Translations under genes and position numbers: made by a program
The notes under the pieces: model-generated
What the model saw: only the letters and a program-made list of their open reading frames with translations
Told to the model about the DNA's origin: nothing
The model's database searches: none
Assembly: GCF_000143415.4 (NCBI RefSeq)
Contig: NW_003314263.1
Location: 1,242,165 to 1,306,164 of the forward strand
Source: Selaginella moellendorffii
Taxonomy: Eukaryota > Streptophyta > Lycopodiopsida > Selaginellales > Selaginellaceae
Reading direction: 5' to 3'
Length of the DNA: 64,000 bases
In this document: piece after piece, positions 33,520 to 44,826 of the stretch
How the letters are laid out: the number at the start of each line of letters is the position of its first letter
How positions within the stretch are numbered: position 1 is the first letter of the stretch

Positions 33520-35380
33520 TGTAAGCGACTAAATTTTCCATTCTACTTTAGTCACTTAACCACACCTTCGACCACTTGGAGGAGTCTCATTCACAACCTC
33601 CATCAGTCCAATTCAGGACTTGGGACTTGCTAGCCCCAAGAATGGCATCCATGCCACTCAACACTTGCACCTGGTCCAAGTGCTCCACGTGTCCGGTCCC
33701 AAGACCGACACCCAAAGGTACCACTGACATCTCGGCCCGTTACGCTAAGGCCATGCCCACCTTTGCTGCACTAGTGGTCCAATACCACTTGCATCACCAT
33801 CCCGTCTCTCCAAGACTGGGCCCTCTGTCCACGAGTGGTCATCCTAGATCCACTCCTTAGCATCCTTAGGATGCCCACAGACCTAGGGAATCGCCTTCCC
33901 CAAAGTCCCTTTGTCAGTTCCTACCAAGTCCCTTTCTGCCCCTGGCCGTGTTTGCTAACACCGCCACTGGATCGAGGCCCACAGGCCCGACCACTAAGTC
34001 CCATGGTCCTCTGGGACTTCCTCACCACACGACTGTGTCCTTGGTCACTACCCCAGAGGACTGCTCCTCTTCCTTTCCACAATCTAGGCCTTTGGGACAA
34101 CATTTTGGAACACCGTGGCCTTACGCAAGCCACCTGGGTACTCTCCCTGCCTTTCGCCTTTAGGTGCTCTAGCCATGGGCTTAGAACGAGGTTCCATTGA
34201 GCCACGCCTGGTATCCAAGTAGGTAGTGCCACCCACACTTGGACTGGGAGCATCGGCCAGTCGATCTCCCGGGGGAACTAGAGCCGGCTCTTGAACACTT
34301 CACCAAGCCACCCCGCTTGTCGGTCCGTATTCACTCTAGTCTTGGACTTCCCAGTGGTCAGTTCATCACCCAACACTGGGTCTGGCCTTCCTGGGCCAAA
34401 CTGACCTTTCCTGGCCAAACTGGCTCCACTGCAGTCCTCCCCCCTTACTATACTTTTGGAGCTCACCAAACCCCCCAGGGTCTGGGAGACGAACGCTTTG
34501 GGCTTTCACCCTCTCAGACTCGAACTCGGACTCGGACTCGGACTCGGACTCGGACTCGAACTCGGATTCGGGCTCGGTCTCAGCCTTGGCCTCGGTCTCG
34601 GTCTCGGTCCCGGTCTCGGTCCCGGTCTCGGTCTCGGTCTCGGTCTCGGTCCCGGTCTCGGTCTCGACCTCGGACTCTATCTCGGGTCCTTCTCGGACTC
34701 CGTCTTGGCCCATCTCGGACTCCATCTCGGACTCCGTCTCGGTCCATCTCAGACTCCATCTCGGGTCCATCTCGGACTCCGTCTCGGTCCACCTCGGACT
34801 CCATCTCGGACTCTATCTCGGGTCCATCTCGGACTCCATCTCGGACTCCATCTCGGGTCCATCTCGGACTCCGTCTTGGTCCACCTCGGACTCCATCTCG
34901 GACTCCATCTCGGGTCCATCTCGGACTCCATCTCGGGTCCATCTCGGACTCCATCTCGGGTCCATCTTGGACTCCGTCTCGGTCCACCTCGGACTCCATC
35001 TTCGGGTCCATCTCGGACTCCATATCGGACTCCACTTCGGGTCCATCTCGGACTCCATATCGGACTCCACTTCGGGTCCATCTCGGACTCCACTTCGGGT
35101 CCATCTCGGACTCCAACTAGGGTCCGTCTCGGACTCCATCTCGGACACTTCCACGTGTTATATGTTAGTCCTTTTTGGGTCCCTTTTTGGAGCCTTGCTT
35201 ATTGCTCGCTTCGTGCTCGCTCCTTGAGCACTTTGTTGGGAGTTCCACTCCTGCTCTCGACCTTCCAAGTCAGAGCTTTTAGTCCAAACGTGTTACACTC
35301 GTTTGGGCTTTCACTTCGGCCACTACCACGTGGCACCCTTTCCGGCTCCACTTTGGGGCCTAGGGATTTTGTGTCTCACA
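33520..35380. repeat. Right LTR (5' LTR on the minus strand)
   Basis: Same ends as the left LTR and 50 bp longer. Its minisatellite (34514-35148) has a different number and order of units, and most of the length difference lies there. Confidence 0.9.
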
Positions 35381-35484
35381 CTGTCATACGAAGAAGAGCA
35401 ACTGAAGTAATAGATCCATATAAAAGCCTTGAATTGGTAGTTCTTGTGCACAATCTGGCTCACAAGATTCCCAGGCTGCAATAA
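35381..35484 (+). pseudogene. Exon-like fragment right of the LTR insertion, family unknown
   Basis: After one copy of CTGTC the frame continues from the left flank: IRRRATEVIDPYKSLEL, then VHNLAHKIPRLQ and TAA. With the element and one duplication removed, both flanks share one open frame, which argues for an old coding region. The next 300 bp contain coding-like text in several frames (PFILALAMSADWHQLS), so the gene looks decayed. Family not recognised. Confidence 0.3.
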
Positions 35485-37744
35485 CAGGCTGCCGATCACT
35501 CTTGACCTGCTCTTGGCACCCTCTTGGACAAGATCACTACTATTGAGGTCCCTTTCATTTTAGCTCTTGCCATGAGTGCCGACTGGCATCAGCTTTCAAG
35601 CGTTGCAGCCATGGATGCGTACAAGTCCACTCCCGACTCGACTCAACTCATTCCCCTACACTGTTCACAGCTGTAGTGGAACGTCCAAGAGCCTACTGCA
35701 AAGCAACTCTGGTGGTGACAAAGTCCCAGGAATGGTGCAGAGACTGGGACATCGTAGGTCTCTTTTTTATATTGATTTTTTGTTTTCACCATTTTTGCAG
35801 AAAAAATTATTGGAGATGATCCGGATAAGGAGAAGCGGCGATTGATCGTTTGTAGTACCTCCAAGCATGACCTGGAAAGGGTGGGTAGAATGAAAAATGT
35901 CTGAAGAGGTTAGAGTGAAATGTAACTTTGTTTTCCCAGCTAGCTTGGGCGGAGTATGGCAATGATATATGGTGATTGATGAATCGGCCATCAGAAATAT
36001 ACTATGAAGAGCTATCCATGGTTCACAGTTTGCCATGAAATGGAATGAGAACACCGTGCTTGCTTTGCAAGTGCTGGCCCACGAGAATGGCTGGCAGCTC
36101 TTTATTCAGCGGGAGTTCCTTGTGCTGTTGCATCCACAATAGATCAGATTAGCTTGTTGGATGCACTCATCAGAATGGGTCTCAACAAGAGTGAGGCCAT
36201 TAGACACGTCGTGGTTTTAATACAATGATTGTTGAGTCTAGGCAATTGTCACAGAAGAGGATGGAATGGACTCCAGCACGGATTGGGAGCTGGATCCTTT
36301 GTCCCAGAGACCAGAGTGGCTGGAATGGTTTAGGCTAGGGTTTATGCAGAATGTGGTGGTGGTAACACATCACAGCCGAGCAGCACCCCTCTCTGTGTCC
36401 GCAAAGATCTTGAGGAGATCCTTCCAGCAAAAGACCTTATTGATATATCGATATCAAGGAGTCACTGAAAAATAGTCTAGAGTAACTTCAGCCAAAGAGA
36501 TTGATTGAGCTCTTCAGTTGCCAAAGACCCGACTACCATTGCTCTGGCAGCCTCTGCTCAAGATGTCCACTGGTGAATTCCAAATATCTTCACACCCAGC
36601 TCAACGAGCTAATCCAAGCGACGTGCTAAGTAGTGAGTGCCTCACTCTCATGCTTTCCTGTTCATTAAAGTTCCTGTTTTTCCAGTTTTATTGTTCCTCC
36701 AAAGTGGAAGTTTAGCTCTTTGTTTCACAGATTTATAAAGCTGACCACCCAAGAGAGTTCGAAAGTCAGAATCACGTCTCCAACTAGAGGCTTAAGTTCT
36801 GCAGCCTTAAAAACCACAGGAAGCGATCTTCCACTTCTACAGAGCCTATCACCTCCACTTCACAACCACGGCCTCATTGCTCACTTGGCCTCGTATTGTT
36901 TTTTTTTTTGTTTTTCTTTTCTATGAGCCTCTTCTTGTCCTTTTGGTAAGTAACAAAAACAAGCTTCCGAAGGAAACATGTGCGCACTAGGGGAGGTCTT
37001 CTTAGCTGTTAGAGTAGAGCATAGGAAATTATACAAGGAAGGCAATCTCCAAGGAAGTATGGAGCAGTAGCAGCAGCAAATGGAATCTTTAGGTCCTTGA
37101 TATAGTTATTTATATTTTTCACAAGATATTTAGTCTATAATATAATGTAATGCTTGGATGGCGGGCTTTGTCGTTGAGTATGTGAAATCCGGTAGGTCGC
37201 CATGCAAGCATTGCAAGATCAAACTTGCGGAGGGCAATTGGCAAGGGCACCAGAATTGACATGACCAAATGGTAAAGATTTTCCATTCTTTTTTTTAGCA
37301 ATTTCTTTCTTTTCTTCTTCTTGCGGAAGGCATCACTCCAAATGCATTTTGGAGATCCAAGCTCCTGTAGTGGGCATTCTCAAGGCCAAAGGCTTCGCTG
37401 CTTGAAAGTAAATATATATAATAGCTAAGAGCCAAAATAGGATATACATCATACAAGTTCACCATATGTTATCTTGACTGATACTTTTTTGCAGAATGCG
37501 ATGAGATAAGAGAGCTTTCTGATTTGTGGCTTCAGATCAAACTATTATGAAGGATATGCTACAGGGAGAAGTAAGCTGTAAAAATATTTGTCTCTGAGGG
37601 GAAAGCTGTCGTGCCGAGGGAAACTTGACAGCTTAGGTTGTCCAGCTTTGAGCCATCTCAGTTCCCTACATGCTACAAGGTTTGCGTTTTGCATTTAACG
37701 CTTTTGATTGTATTCATCTTTGAAGACGCATAAGATGTATCGGG
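35485..37744. other. Mixed spacer with possible decayed exons
   Basis: GC is closer to genic DNA than in the AT-rich flanks. A short open piece near 35803-35900 reads KIIGDDPDKEKRRLIVCSTS, and others near 36150-36230 read SLLDALIRMGLNKSEAIRH. No complete gene or known domain was found. Confidence 0.25.
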
Positions 37745-37818
37745 AGTCATTTTACTCGTGAACAATGTTGCAGCTGTCAAAGTCGAAAGCTGCAACATTG
37801 TTCACGAGTAAAATGACT
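37745..37818. repeat. Perfect 31-bp inverted repeat, 12-nt loop
   Basis: Arms at 37745-37775 and 37788-37818 are exact reverse complements. This could be a fold-back element end, a hairpin RNA or a small palindromic insertion. Confidence 0.9.
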
Positions 37819-40001
37819 ATAATTTTGGCTATAAAGCAATCTGTTGCTAAAATCAAGCTTTTAATAAGAGGAAGCTTAACTTATTATTTATGTTGTGTTG
37901 AGTGTTTTCAAACATTATTATGACTTTAAAATTTTTTAAATTTCAACACAGACAATTAAAGACTCATATGTATCTAATCCAGTATGCTCAAATTCAGTGA
38001 ATGAAAGGATTTATGGTAAGAAAACTTTGTTTGGATTTGTATGTATCATTATTATCAAATAATATTATATGAGCTTTGAATGCATATGCTATTATAGATT
38101 TTGTAGTGAATAAAACTTGCAAATTTAAATGGTGGTCTATAATTAATTAGTACATATATAAATATAATTATAGATAAATGTATAGCTAGAGATTTAAATT
38201 AAAACAAAGGAAGATGAGCCAGTTATACTTTGCCACATTATAGGCTATCAACTGCTTCAAGATCATCATGGTGGATTTTGAAGATAAATGATATAACACA
38301 ATATGGACTATAAGAAGTTGTGCAATTATAGATAGTGGAAATTAATGAAAGGATACTGTGATTATCCCACTAGAGCTTCTTTTAGACATTTAAAACTGCA
38401 TTCTTTTGGTGGCTGAAGCAAGCACAAATGTTGGTTGATGTTGATAATCTAAGGTACCTTGAAGACACCTCGAAGACACCACGACCCTTGTATAAAAACA
38501 CTACAAAAACTTAATACCCCTTAGCATAAATAATCCTAAACAAAAAATATATAGCTATTAAATTAAAATAAAAAGTAATAGTGTATCAGTTGAGCACACT
38601 ATACTCCATAATAAAAAAGTTGGCATAACTATAAGAATAAATCAATCAATACTCAGAGCAGCAGTATAACTCAGAAATAAGCTATGTAGAATATTTATTA
38701 TTCAGAAAATGTTGATTACAAGCCATATGTAAGTTTTCTATGTTACAACAATAAGAGCATATTTTGATGTGAGATATATACAGATTCAAAATTTTTTCTT
38801 ATGTATTTTGAATCTTTTGAACCCTTTCACTTTCAATTTTACATTAAAACATTTTTAGGAGGCAAATACTTTTAGGATGGCTTCTTATGTCCCTGTTTTT
38901 TATAGGTCCCATATGTTTCTCAGGTGATAGTTTTCCTTTTAAAAAGAGTTTTTATATTTTTTATTATATGTTGATAATGGTATAAAATTGTATGTCAAGA
39001 ACATATATAACATATATTTATGAATATTGTAATATGTTAGATCTAATTTTATAATTATTTTAAATTCGTTAAAATTTAAGTTTCAACAATCTAATTTATA
39101 ATACAAGAGAATGAAGAAGTAGAGACGATAAAATTCAATAATAACAATTTATTCACAAATGATAAGCTTGATACAATAATGTTATACAAAACAAAATGAA
39201 CTTATGTTTTACTATATATTGATAAGTTATTATATAACACTAAATAAAGTATCATATACAAAATATAATACTATTATTATAAAATTATTAATGTGGTAGA
39301 TATAAGTATGTTTATAATCATGTTATTTTCTATATAATTTCTGAATAATAAGTAATATTGAATAATTTATAACTAATGTATTTATAAATTTAACTTTCAT
39401 AGATTTTTAGCAATATGTGATTTTGAATCTTTTGGCTAGAGACAATCTTGTAGAACATTGTTAAAAGTTTTAAAATTTCTTAAAGCTTGTGAAATCATAC
39501 CTTCCATATATAGCTTACTAGCATGATATTACCTAATTATAATTTTGATAAAGCATGGTTTATTATTTTCACCATTATTTTTATCAAAATGGATATTTAA
39601 TTAGGAGCTGCTCTATTACATTTTAGCCTAAATCACTTTTATTGAAAAGTCCATATAAACCATTATTTAAACTTGTATTGGGTTTAATAATAATGCAAAC
39701 CTCAGGTATTGAATGTGACTATTAAAATATAAGAATTTAATATTAGGCTTGTAAAAGGTTAATAATTAAAAACCAGATAATGGATTTGCTACTCTTTTGA
39801 AATACATATTATTATTAATAATGGAAATTAATTTAGCTTTTACTAATTTGAGGATAGAAATATTTGTGGATATATCAAAATATTAGTACTTTAATAAGTA
39901 AGAATAAATTTCCAAATCATTTTTAGTTTTCAAGATTATTTTATTTCTAATCTAATTTTTATTATATCTTCTTTTATTTTTATTTCTATTTTTTTATTAT
40001 A
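37819..40001. other. AT-rich spacer with old repeat copies
   Basis: No gene is seen. A stretch at about 39083-39180 (TAATACAAGAGAATGA...GATAAGCTTGATACAA) recurs in the same orientation at about 42147-42243, so the area holds decayed copies of one repeat family. Confidence 0.4.
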
Positions 40002-40255
40002 TCTACTTTTAACTTTATAGTATATATTTTATTATGACTACTATATAACATCTTTTTACAACAAAATTATGTTTAATTTTAATAATTTAGTGTCGAATCA
40101 ATCAAATACTCTTTGTTCTATAAAGGTCTTGTTGTATAGAATAAAGAGTATTTGATTGACTTGATACTAAATTATTAAAATGAAACATAATTTTGTTGTA
40201 CAAAGATGTTATATAGTAGTCACAATAAAAGATATAATATAAAGTTAAATGTAAA
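40002..40255. repeat. Fold-back element, arms of about 120 bp
   Basis: Arms of roughly 120 bp (40002-40121 and 40136-40255) pair with few mismatches around a 14-nt loop. Matches include CATAATTTTGTTGTA, GATGTTATATAGTAGTCA and TCAAATACTCTT. The layout is that of a MITE or long hairpin. Confidence 0.8.
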
Positions 40256-40505
40256 TAAATTAGTGATTATAGAAAATGATATACTTTATAACTTAAAATA
40301 GAAGAGTTGAATAGCTCCAGCCATTTTATCTTGTAAATTAGTTATACTTTTATCAATAATCTTATGATACTTATTACACATTCATCTATGAATCTAATCA
40401 TATTGAGTTGTTACTTAGCTCAGATATAGTCTAAGATTTGATATCATAATTTAGAATACTTCTTTTTACACTAATAATTTGTGCAAATAACGTCTACGCT
40501 TCCAG

Positions 40506-40741
40506 AACACAAGAGAGCAACTTACCTGGCGATTCGATGCTGTACTTGACACAATCGGTGTGGAGACCACAGAAGCACTTGGAGGTAACGTGCTGAAGCG
40601 TGGTGGTCACTACATGACGCTGCAGGTAAATCTCTTTTTAGATTATAGCCTCCTCGTGCTCAAACGAAGCACTCGTCGCAGGGAGAAGCGGTGAAACTGG
40701 CAGACAAATACGGCCTCATTGTTGGAGGCGGAAGCATATAA
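40506..40741 (+). pseudogene. Fragment of an RTN4IP1-like quinone oxidoreductase
   Basis: Two exon pieces, 40506-40625 and 40682-40741, with a 56-nt intron between them, encode part of a zinc-type alcohol dehydrogenase/quinone oxidoreductase: FDAVLDTIGVETTEALGGNV, LKRGGHYMTLQ, then GEAVKLADKYGLIVGG and a stop. This matches the NAD(P)-domain end of plant At3g15090/RTN4IP1 proteins as I remember them. The N-terminal catalytic domain and the C-terminus are missing and the flanks are AT-rich, so it is a gene fragment, perhaps captured by a mobile element. Confidence 0.7.
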
Positions 40742-43339
40742 ATAAATATAATAACGTATAGGTAAAAATATGATTGAGACAACATTAGACACAATACAAA
40801 AGGCTACCATCTAAAAAAATGTGATGCATTAACACTTAAAACTTTTACTATTATTAAATTAATCTATGGACCATTCTGAAATTTTCTAATATATTATGGT
40901 TTTGGAAAAAAAAAGATTATGTATCATCAATAACTTAATGTCAGGGTAAAACCTTACCTTTCATTGAAAGATTTTAGCCTCAATAACATTGGTATGATGC
41001 TGTAAATTTATATAAAAATAATAATCTTAATTCATTTTTAGCACTCTCTCTATATTAAAAAAATATACAGAAAGAATGTTAATTATATATAATATAATAA
41101 TTTAACTTTGCTCAGTGCTCGGTGTGATCTTCGTATGGGAAACTTGGGTTTTTGCTTAACTTGCAAGAGTGTTTTGGAGGGCTAAACTAAGTACATTGAA
41201 CCTATCCCCAACAAGATTATCAACTGGCCATCATTGCACATACAATAAAGTCTCCTGGCTAACAAGCCCCTGTCTCCTTTCCAATGTCTTTCCTACATTA
41301 TGTAGGTGATTCAGTCATGCCTCAAGGTTGATAGACGAAGACGATTCAGTTTGCAGCTGTTTCTTGTTTATTCAAAAAATGCCCTCCATGTTGGTGTCTT
41401 AAAGGTACCTTTCATTTGCCTGTCTGGCTGCTGAATCTCCACATAAATTTTGTCTCTCTATGGATGTGGCATGACAGAAGAAAAGTGCAGTGACCTCTAA
41501 ACTCACTTCCCTCTCTTTGAGACTCACACAAATGAGCACAAAAGAGCCAACCAGACAAGTTTCTACACTCAAGTCTGACAGTCATTTTGCTGGTGTTTAT
41601 ATTACAAAATAGACAAATAATAAAATCAATTGTTGATTTTGATTTCCTGTCTTTACACAATGCATTAATGAAGCTAAGAACTATTATTTCCCTACTGGTT
41701 TGTTTTATTTTTTTCTAGCAGCAAGGTTGTTTTTCTGTAGAGACAAATTGATCTGGAATCTCAGATTTTCCTACAAACAAAATCAAGGCCGTATAAGGAA
41801 TGTTGTGTAAGGGAACAGAGTATTGATTATGGCACTAAATTCAACCGCTTCAATAAATTGACAAAAATAAACCATCAAAATTATATTTCTGAGTCTTCAA
41901 GATTAGTATTTTCAATATGGTTTTTTTAAAATGTTATTATGAAAATATGTTTTGTGAGTGTAAACACTACAGTTTTATATTTTAAATTATATCTTGATAA
42001 TTGTATTGTATTGTATTTAATAAAACCAAAATCTTCTTACACTTAGAAGGAAGAAGTGGTTCTTGCAATATAAAATAATTCATGTACATAGAAGTATGCT
42101 AAAATTAGTTTTATAATTTTTATTTTTATCTTTTTTAAAATCTAGGTTTCAGCAATCTATTTTATAATACAAGAGAATGATAAAGTAGAGAGGATAAAAT
42201 GAAAAATAACACTTTACTCACAAATGATAAGCTTGATACAAATTTTTAAAATGAAAATACAAAAGAAATTAGGCTTTTATATTATATATTGAAAATGTTA
42301 TTGGATTAATATAAATATATTATCATTCATAGAATATGTTTAGTAATGTGTGAGGTTCATATTTATAACTAAAAGTTTAATATTTTATATCTAAGTATAT
42401 TTATAATATTGAGAAGTACTATTAAGTTAAAGTTAATAATATTTAACAAAAACTAAAGTAATACTATTAATATTAATAGAAGTGATTATTGTATTGATTA
42501 ACTTTCTTAAATTACTAATTAATGCTGAAAGTAATTTTAAAACTATTAATTGGTTACATGAAGAACATTTATGAGTAATTTTATGTTCTCAAATTATTTA
42601 AAAACATTAATACTTAGTATGATTTGACTCCATTTATCTATATATCTATATTATGGGAGAGAATGAAGGTATGATATGTTGTTACTATAAGTGCAATGTG
42701 CTGGTTGATGCAACTACAAAGAAATCACAAACCCTAATTTTCTTCAAAGAAAAGTTTTAATCCTAACATGAATTCATGGATTTGTATTATACATTCCTTT
42801 TCTTTCATGTGTATTTATTTAAAATGTTAAAAAATATACCTCTTGCATTTAGTCTATTGAAGTTTTAATCATAATAATAAGGTTTTCTCCAAAACTTTTG
42901 TCATTTGAAATATGAAGAAATAAAGGAAAAATAAATAAGAAAATTAATTAGCAATGTACAAAATGTAATTACACCTATCAAAATAATTGATAAGAATTTC
43001 ATTATAATATTTAGTGTCAGTAATGTACTAGTCAAATTCACTAACTAATTGTAATAACACTTCAAGAACACTAAAACCACTATGAAGGAAATCCCTAAAA
43101 ATTTTCACCATGATATTTTTTATGTTTAATTCCATAGATTTATAATCAAATTTCTTAAATTAATATTATATTTAGGTCAAGTTCTATAAAATATTTTCTG
43201 CATACTTTTGCTATATATGCTAAGTACACTTACAATATCATTATAATTTAACATTCATAAAAAATATGCATAAAATAAAATTTTAAAATATAAATCAAAT
43301 TTACTGATATGACATGGTGTGGATTTGGGGTTTTTGAAA
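40742..43339. other. AT-rich spacer
   Basis: No gene is seen. It holds the second copy of the repeat noted near 39083 (at about 42147). A less AT-rich patch at 41100-41660 has short open frames without recognisable domains. Confidence 0.4.
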
Positions 43340-44826
43340 AAGGAGAAATTGTTGGGCTCCAATATTTTCCAACTCTAAGGGATCTAGGTATATCTGACCA
43401 CATTTACCTTGATCTTAATTAAGTTCCCTTACTAAGGTTTTTGTCTATTGTACCAACTTCTACTCGGTCTTACTTAAATTCAACTATTCATTATACAAGC
43501 AATGAAGTATTAACATCTTTTTACAGATTCCCAAACTCTCTCCCCTTTTTCATATTAGACTTAACTTAAAGTTTGGCTATACTCCCCATAGACACAAGTA
43601 ACCAAGTATACAAAACCTCTAGGTTCTTAACATTCCTTGGTACAACAAGAATTATTCATAAAACTTTTTAAATCCTAAACCTCATATGCATCTTCTAGTT
43701 CAAAATCTCAAAAGGAAACACCATGGCATAATAACCTAATATAGGTACCTCTATTTCTCAATCCCCTAGAAGGGGAGAGGACAATTGAGTCATATGGTAC
43801 TCAAGTGAGGCACCACTCCATTTAAGTTGAGAGCACTAAAGCTGGTTTCTTTTTTAGGAGTGGTAGTTACTTTTAAGCACTTTCTTGAGGGGCACTAGAA
43901 AGTTCCTTTCAAGACTAAGTCTTTATCTTTGCTATTTTTATTATACTTTTAAAACACCTTATAGTGCCTCTTTTCTTTAGGATATTATCACTTCGAGCTT
44001 TCACCCTACAACCTATATTAGTCTTTGGACTCGGCCTTCAATTTGATCTTGGACTTGGTCTTAGACTTGATTTTGGACTTAATCTTGGACCCAATCTTGG
44101 ATTTTGAGGACTCGGATGCGGTCTCAAACTTGGTTTTAGACTCGGTTTTATCAGATAAATTCTATATTGTTTTGATTGTGATTTCAAGAGATCTTTTAGC
44201 CTAAAACATTTTAAAGAGTTGGTTCCTTACATAAGATCTAAAAGAGGATGCAAGAAGTCACATGAGTGGTTAATCAAGGAAGAACTTACAAAGTTCATTA
44301 CATACTAAACCAACTACATAAAGGGATAGAGATATTGAAGGTGTTGTTCAAGATGTTTAGATGGGTTATAGAGGCAAATTTAGACATGTGTGGAAAGGTC
44401 TTTGTGATATGTGAAAAGGAACCTCTTTATCCAGTTTGCACATAATTAATATATACCAGACCATATAAAGTATATTCCTTACACCTTCAATATATATTTT
44501 TGGTTTGCTTAAGAGAAACCTGTAGAGAGTATACTTGCTTAAGAGAAACCTGTAGAGAGTATACTCGCACATATTAATATGTATACCAAACTATATAAAG
44601 TATATTCCTTATACCTTCAAATTTATATTTATATATTTTTGGTTGTTATTCATTTAAATTAATCTTGTATTTATAATTTATAAACATTCTTCAGCACTTT
44701 CTAGTATATTCTTTTTTATTTTACCATCTAATGGTTGATATACAATAAGATTAATCTTGTGTTTATAATATATAAACATATTTATAATTATAAATTTTAT
44801 AGGAGTAACATTACTATTAAACAAAC
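43340..44826. repeat. Diverged relative of 25300-26700, inverted
   Basis: It reads like the reverse complement of the region right of the left repeat arm, with many substitutions and indels. It includes CTTTCTTTAGGATATTATCACTT near 43971, also found near 27289 and 27512. This is an old repeat family rather than part of the recent duplication. Confidence 0.5.
44505..44564. repeat. Two tandem 30-bp units
   Basis: TTGCTTAAGAGAAACC plus TGTAGAGAGTATAC occurs twice in a row. The left-side relative of this region near 25560 lacks the tandem. Confidence 0.9.

Larger units (their letters stand above)
27737..35380 (-). mobile_element. Non-autonomous LTR retrotransposon (LARD-like), complete
   Basis: A 7644-bp element bounded by CTGTC duplications. 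Direct LTRs lie at 27737-29547 (1811 bp) and 33520-35380 (1861 bp), both TGTAAGCGAC...GTGTCTCACA. A primer site TGGTATCAGAGC on the minus strand (33516-33505), 3 nt inside the right LTR, is complementary to initiator Met-tRNA, so the element points to the minus strand. A purine-rich tract (GGGTGGTGGAG, minus) abuts the left LTR as the second-strand primer. The 4-kb interior has no gag, protease, RT or integrase motif that I can see. It must use proteins of another element to move. The LTRs are nearly identical outside their minisatellite, so insertion is recent. Confidence 0.88.

Noticed and set aside
41412..41660. 82-codon frame on the minus strand in AT-rich DNA
   Set aside because: No domain, no neighbouring exons and no splice context; likely chance.
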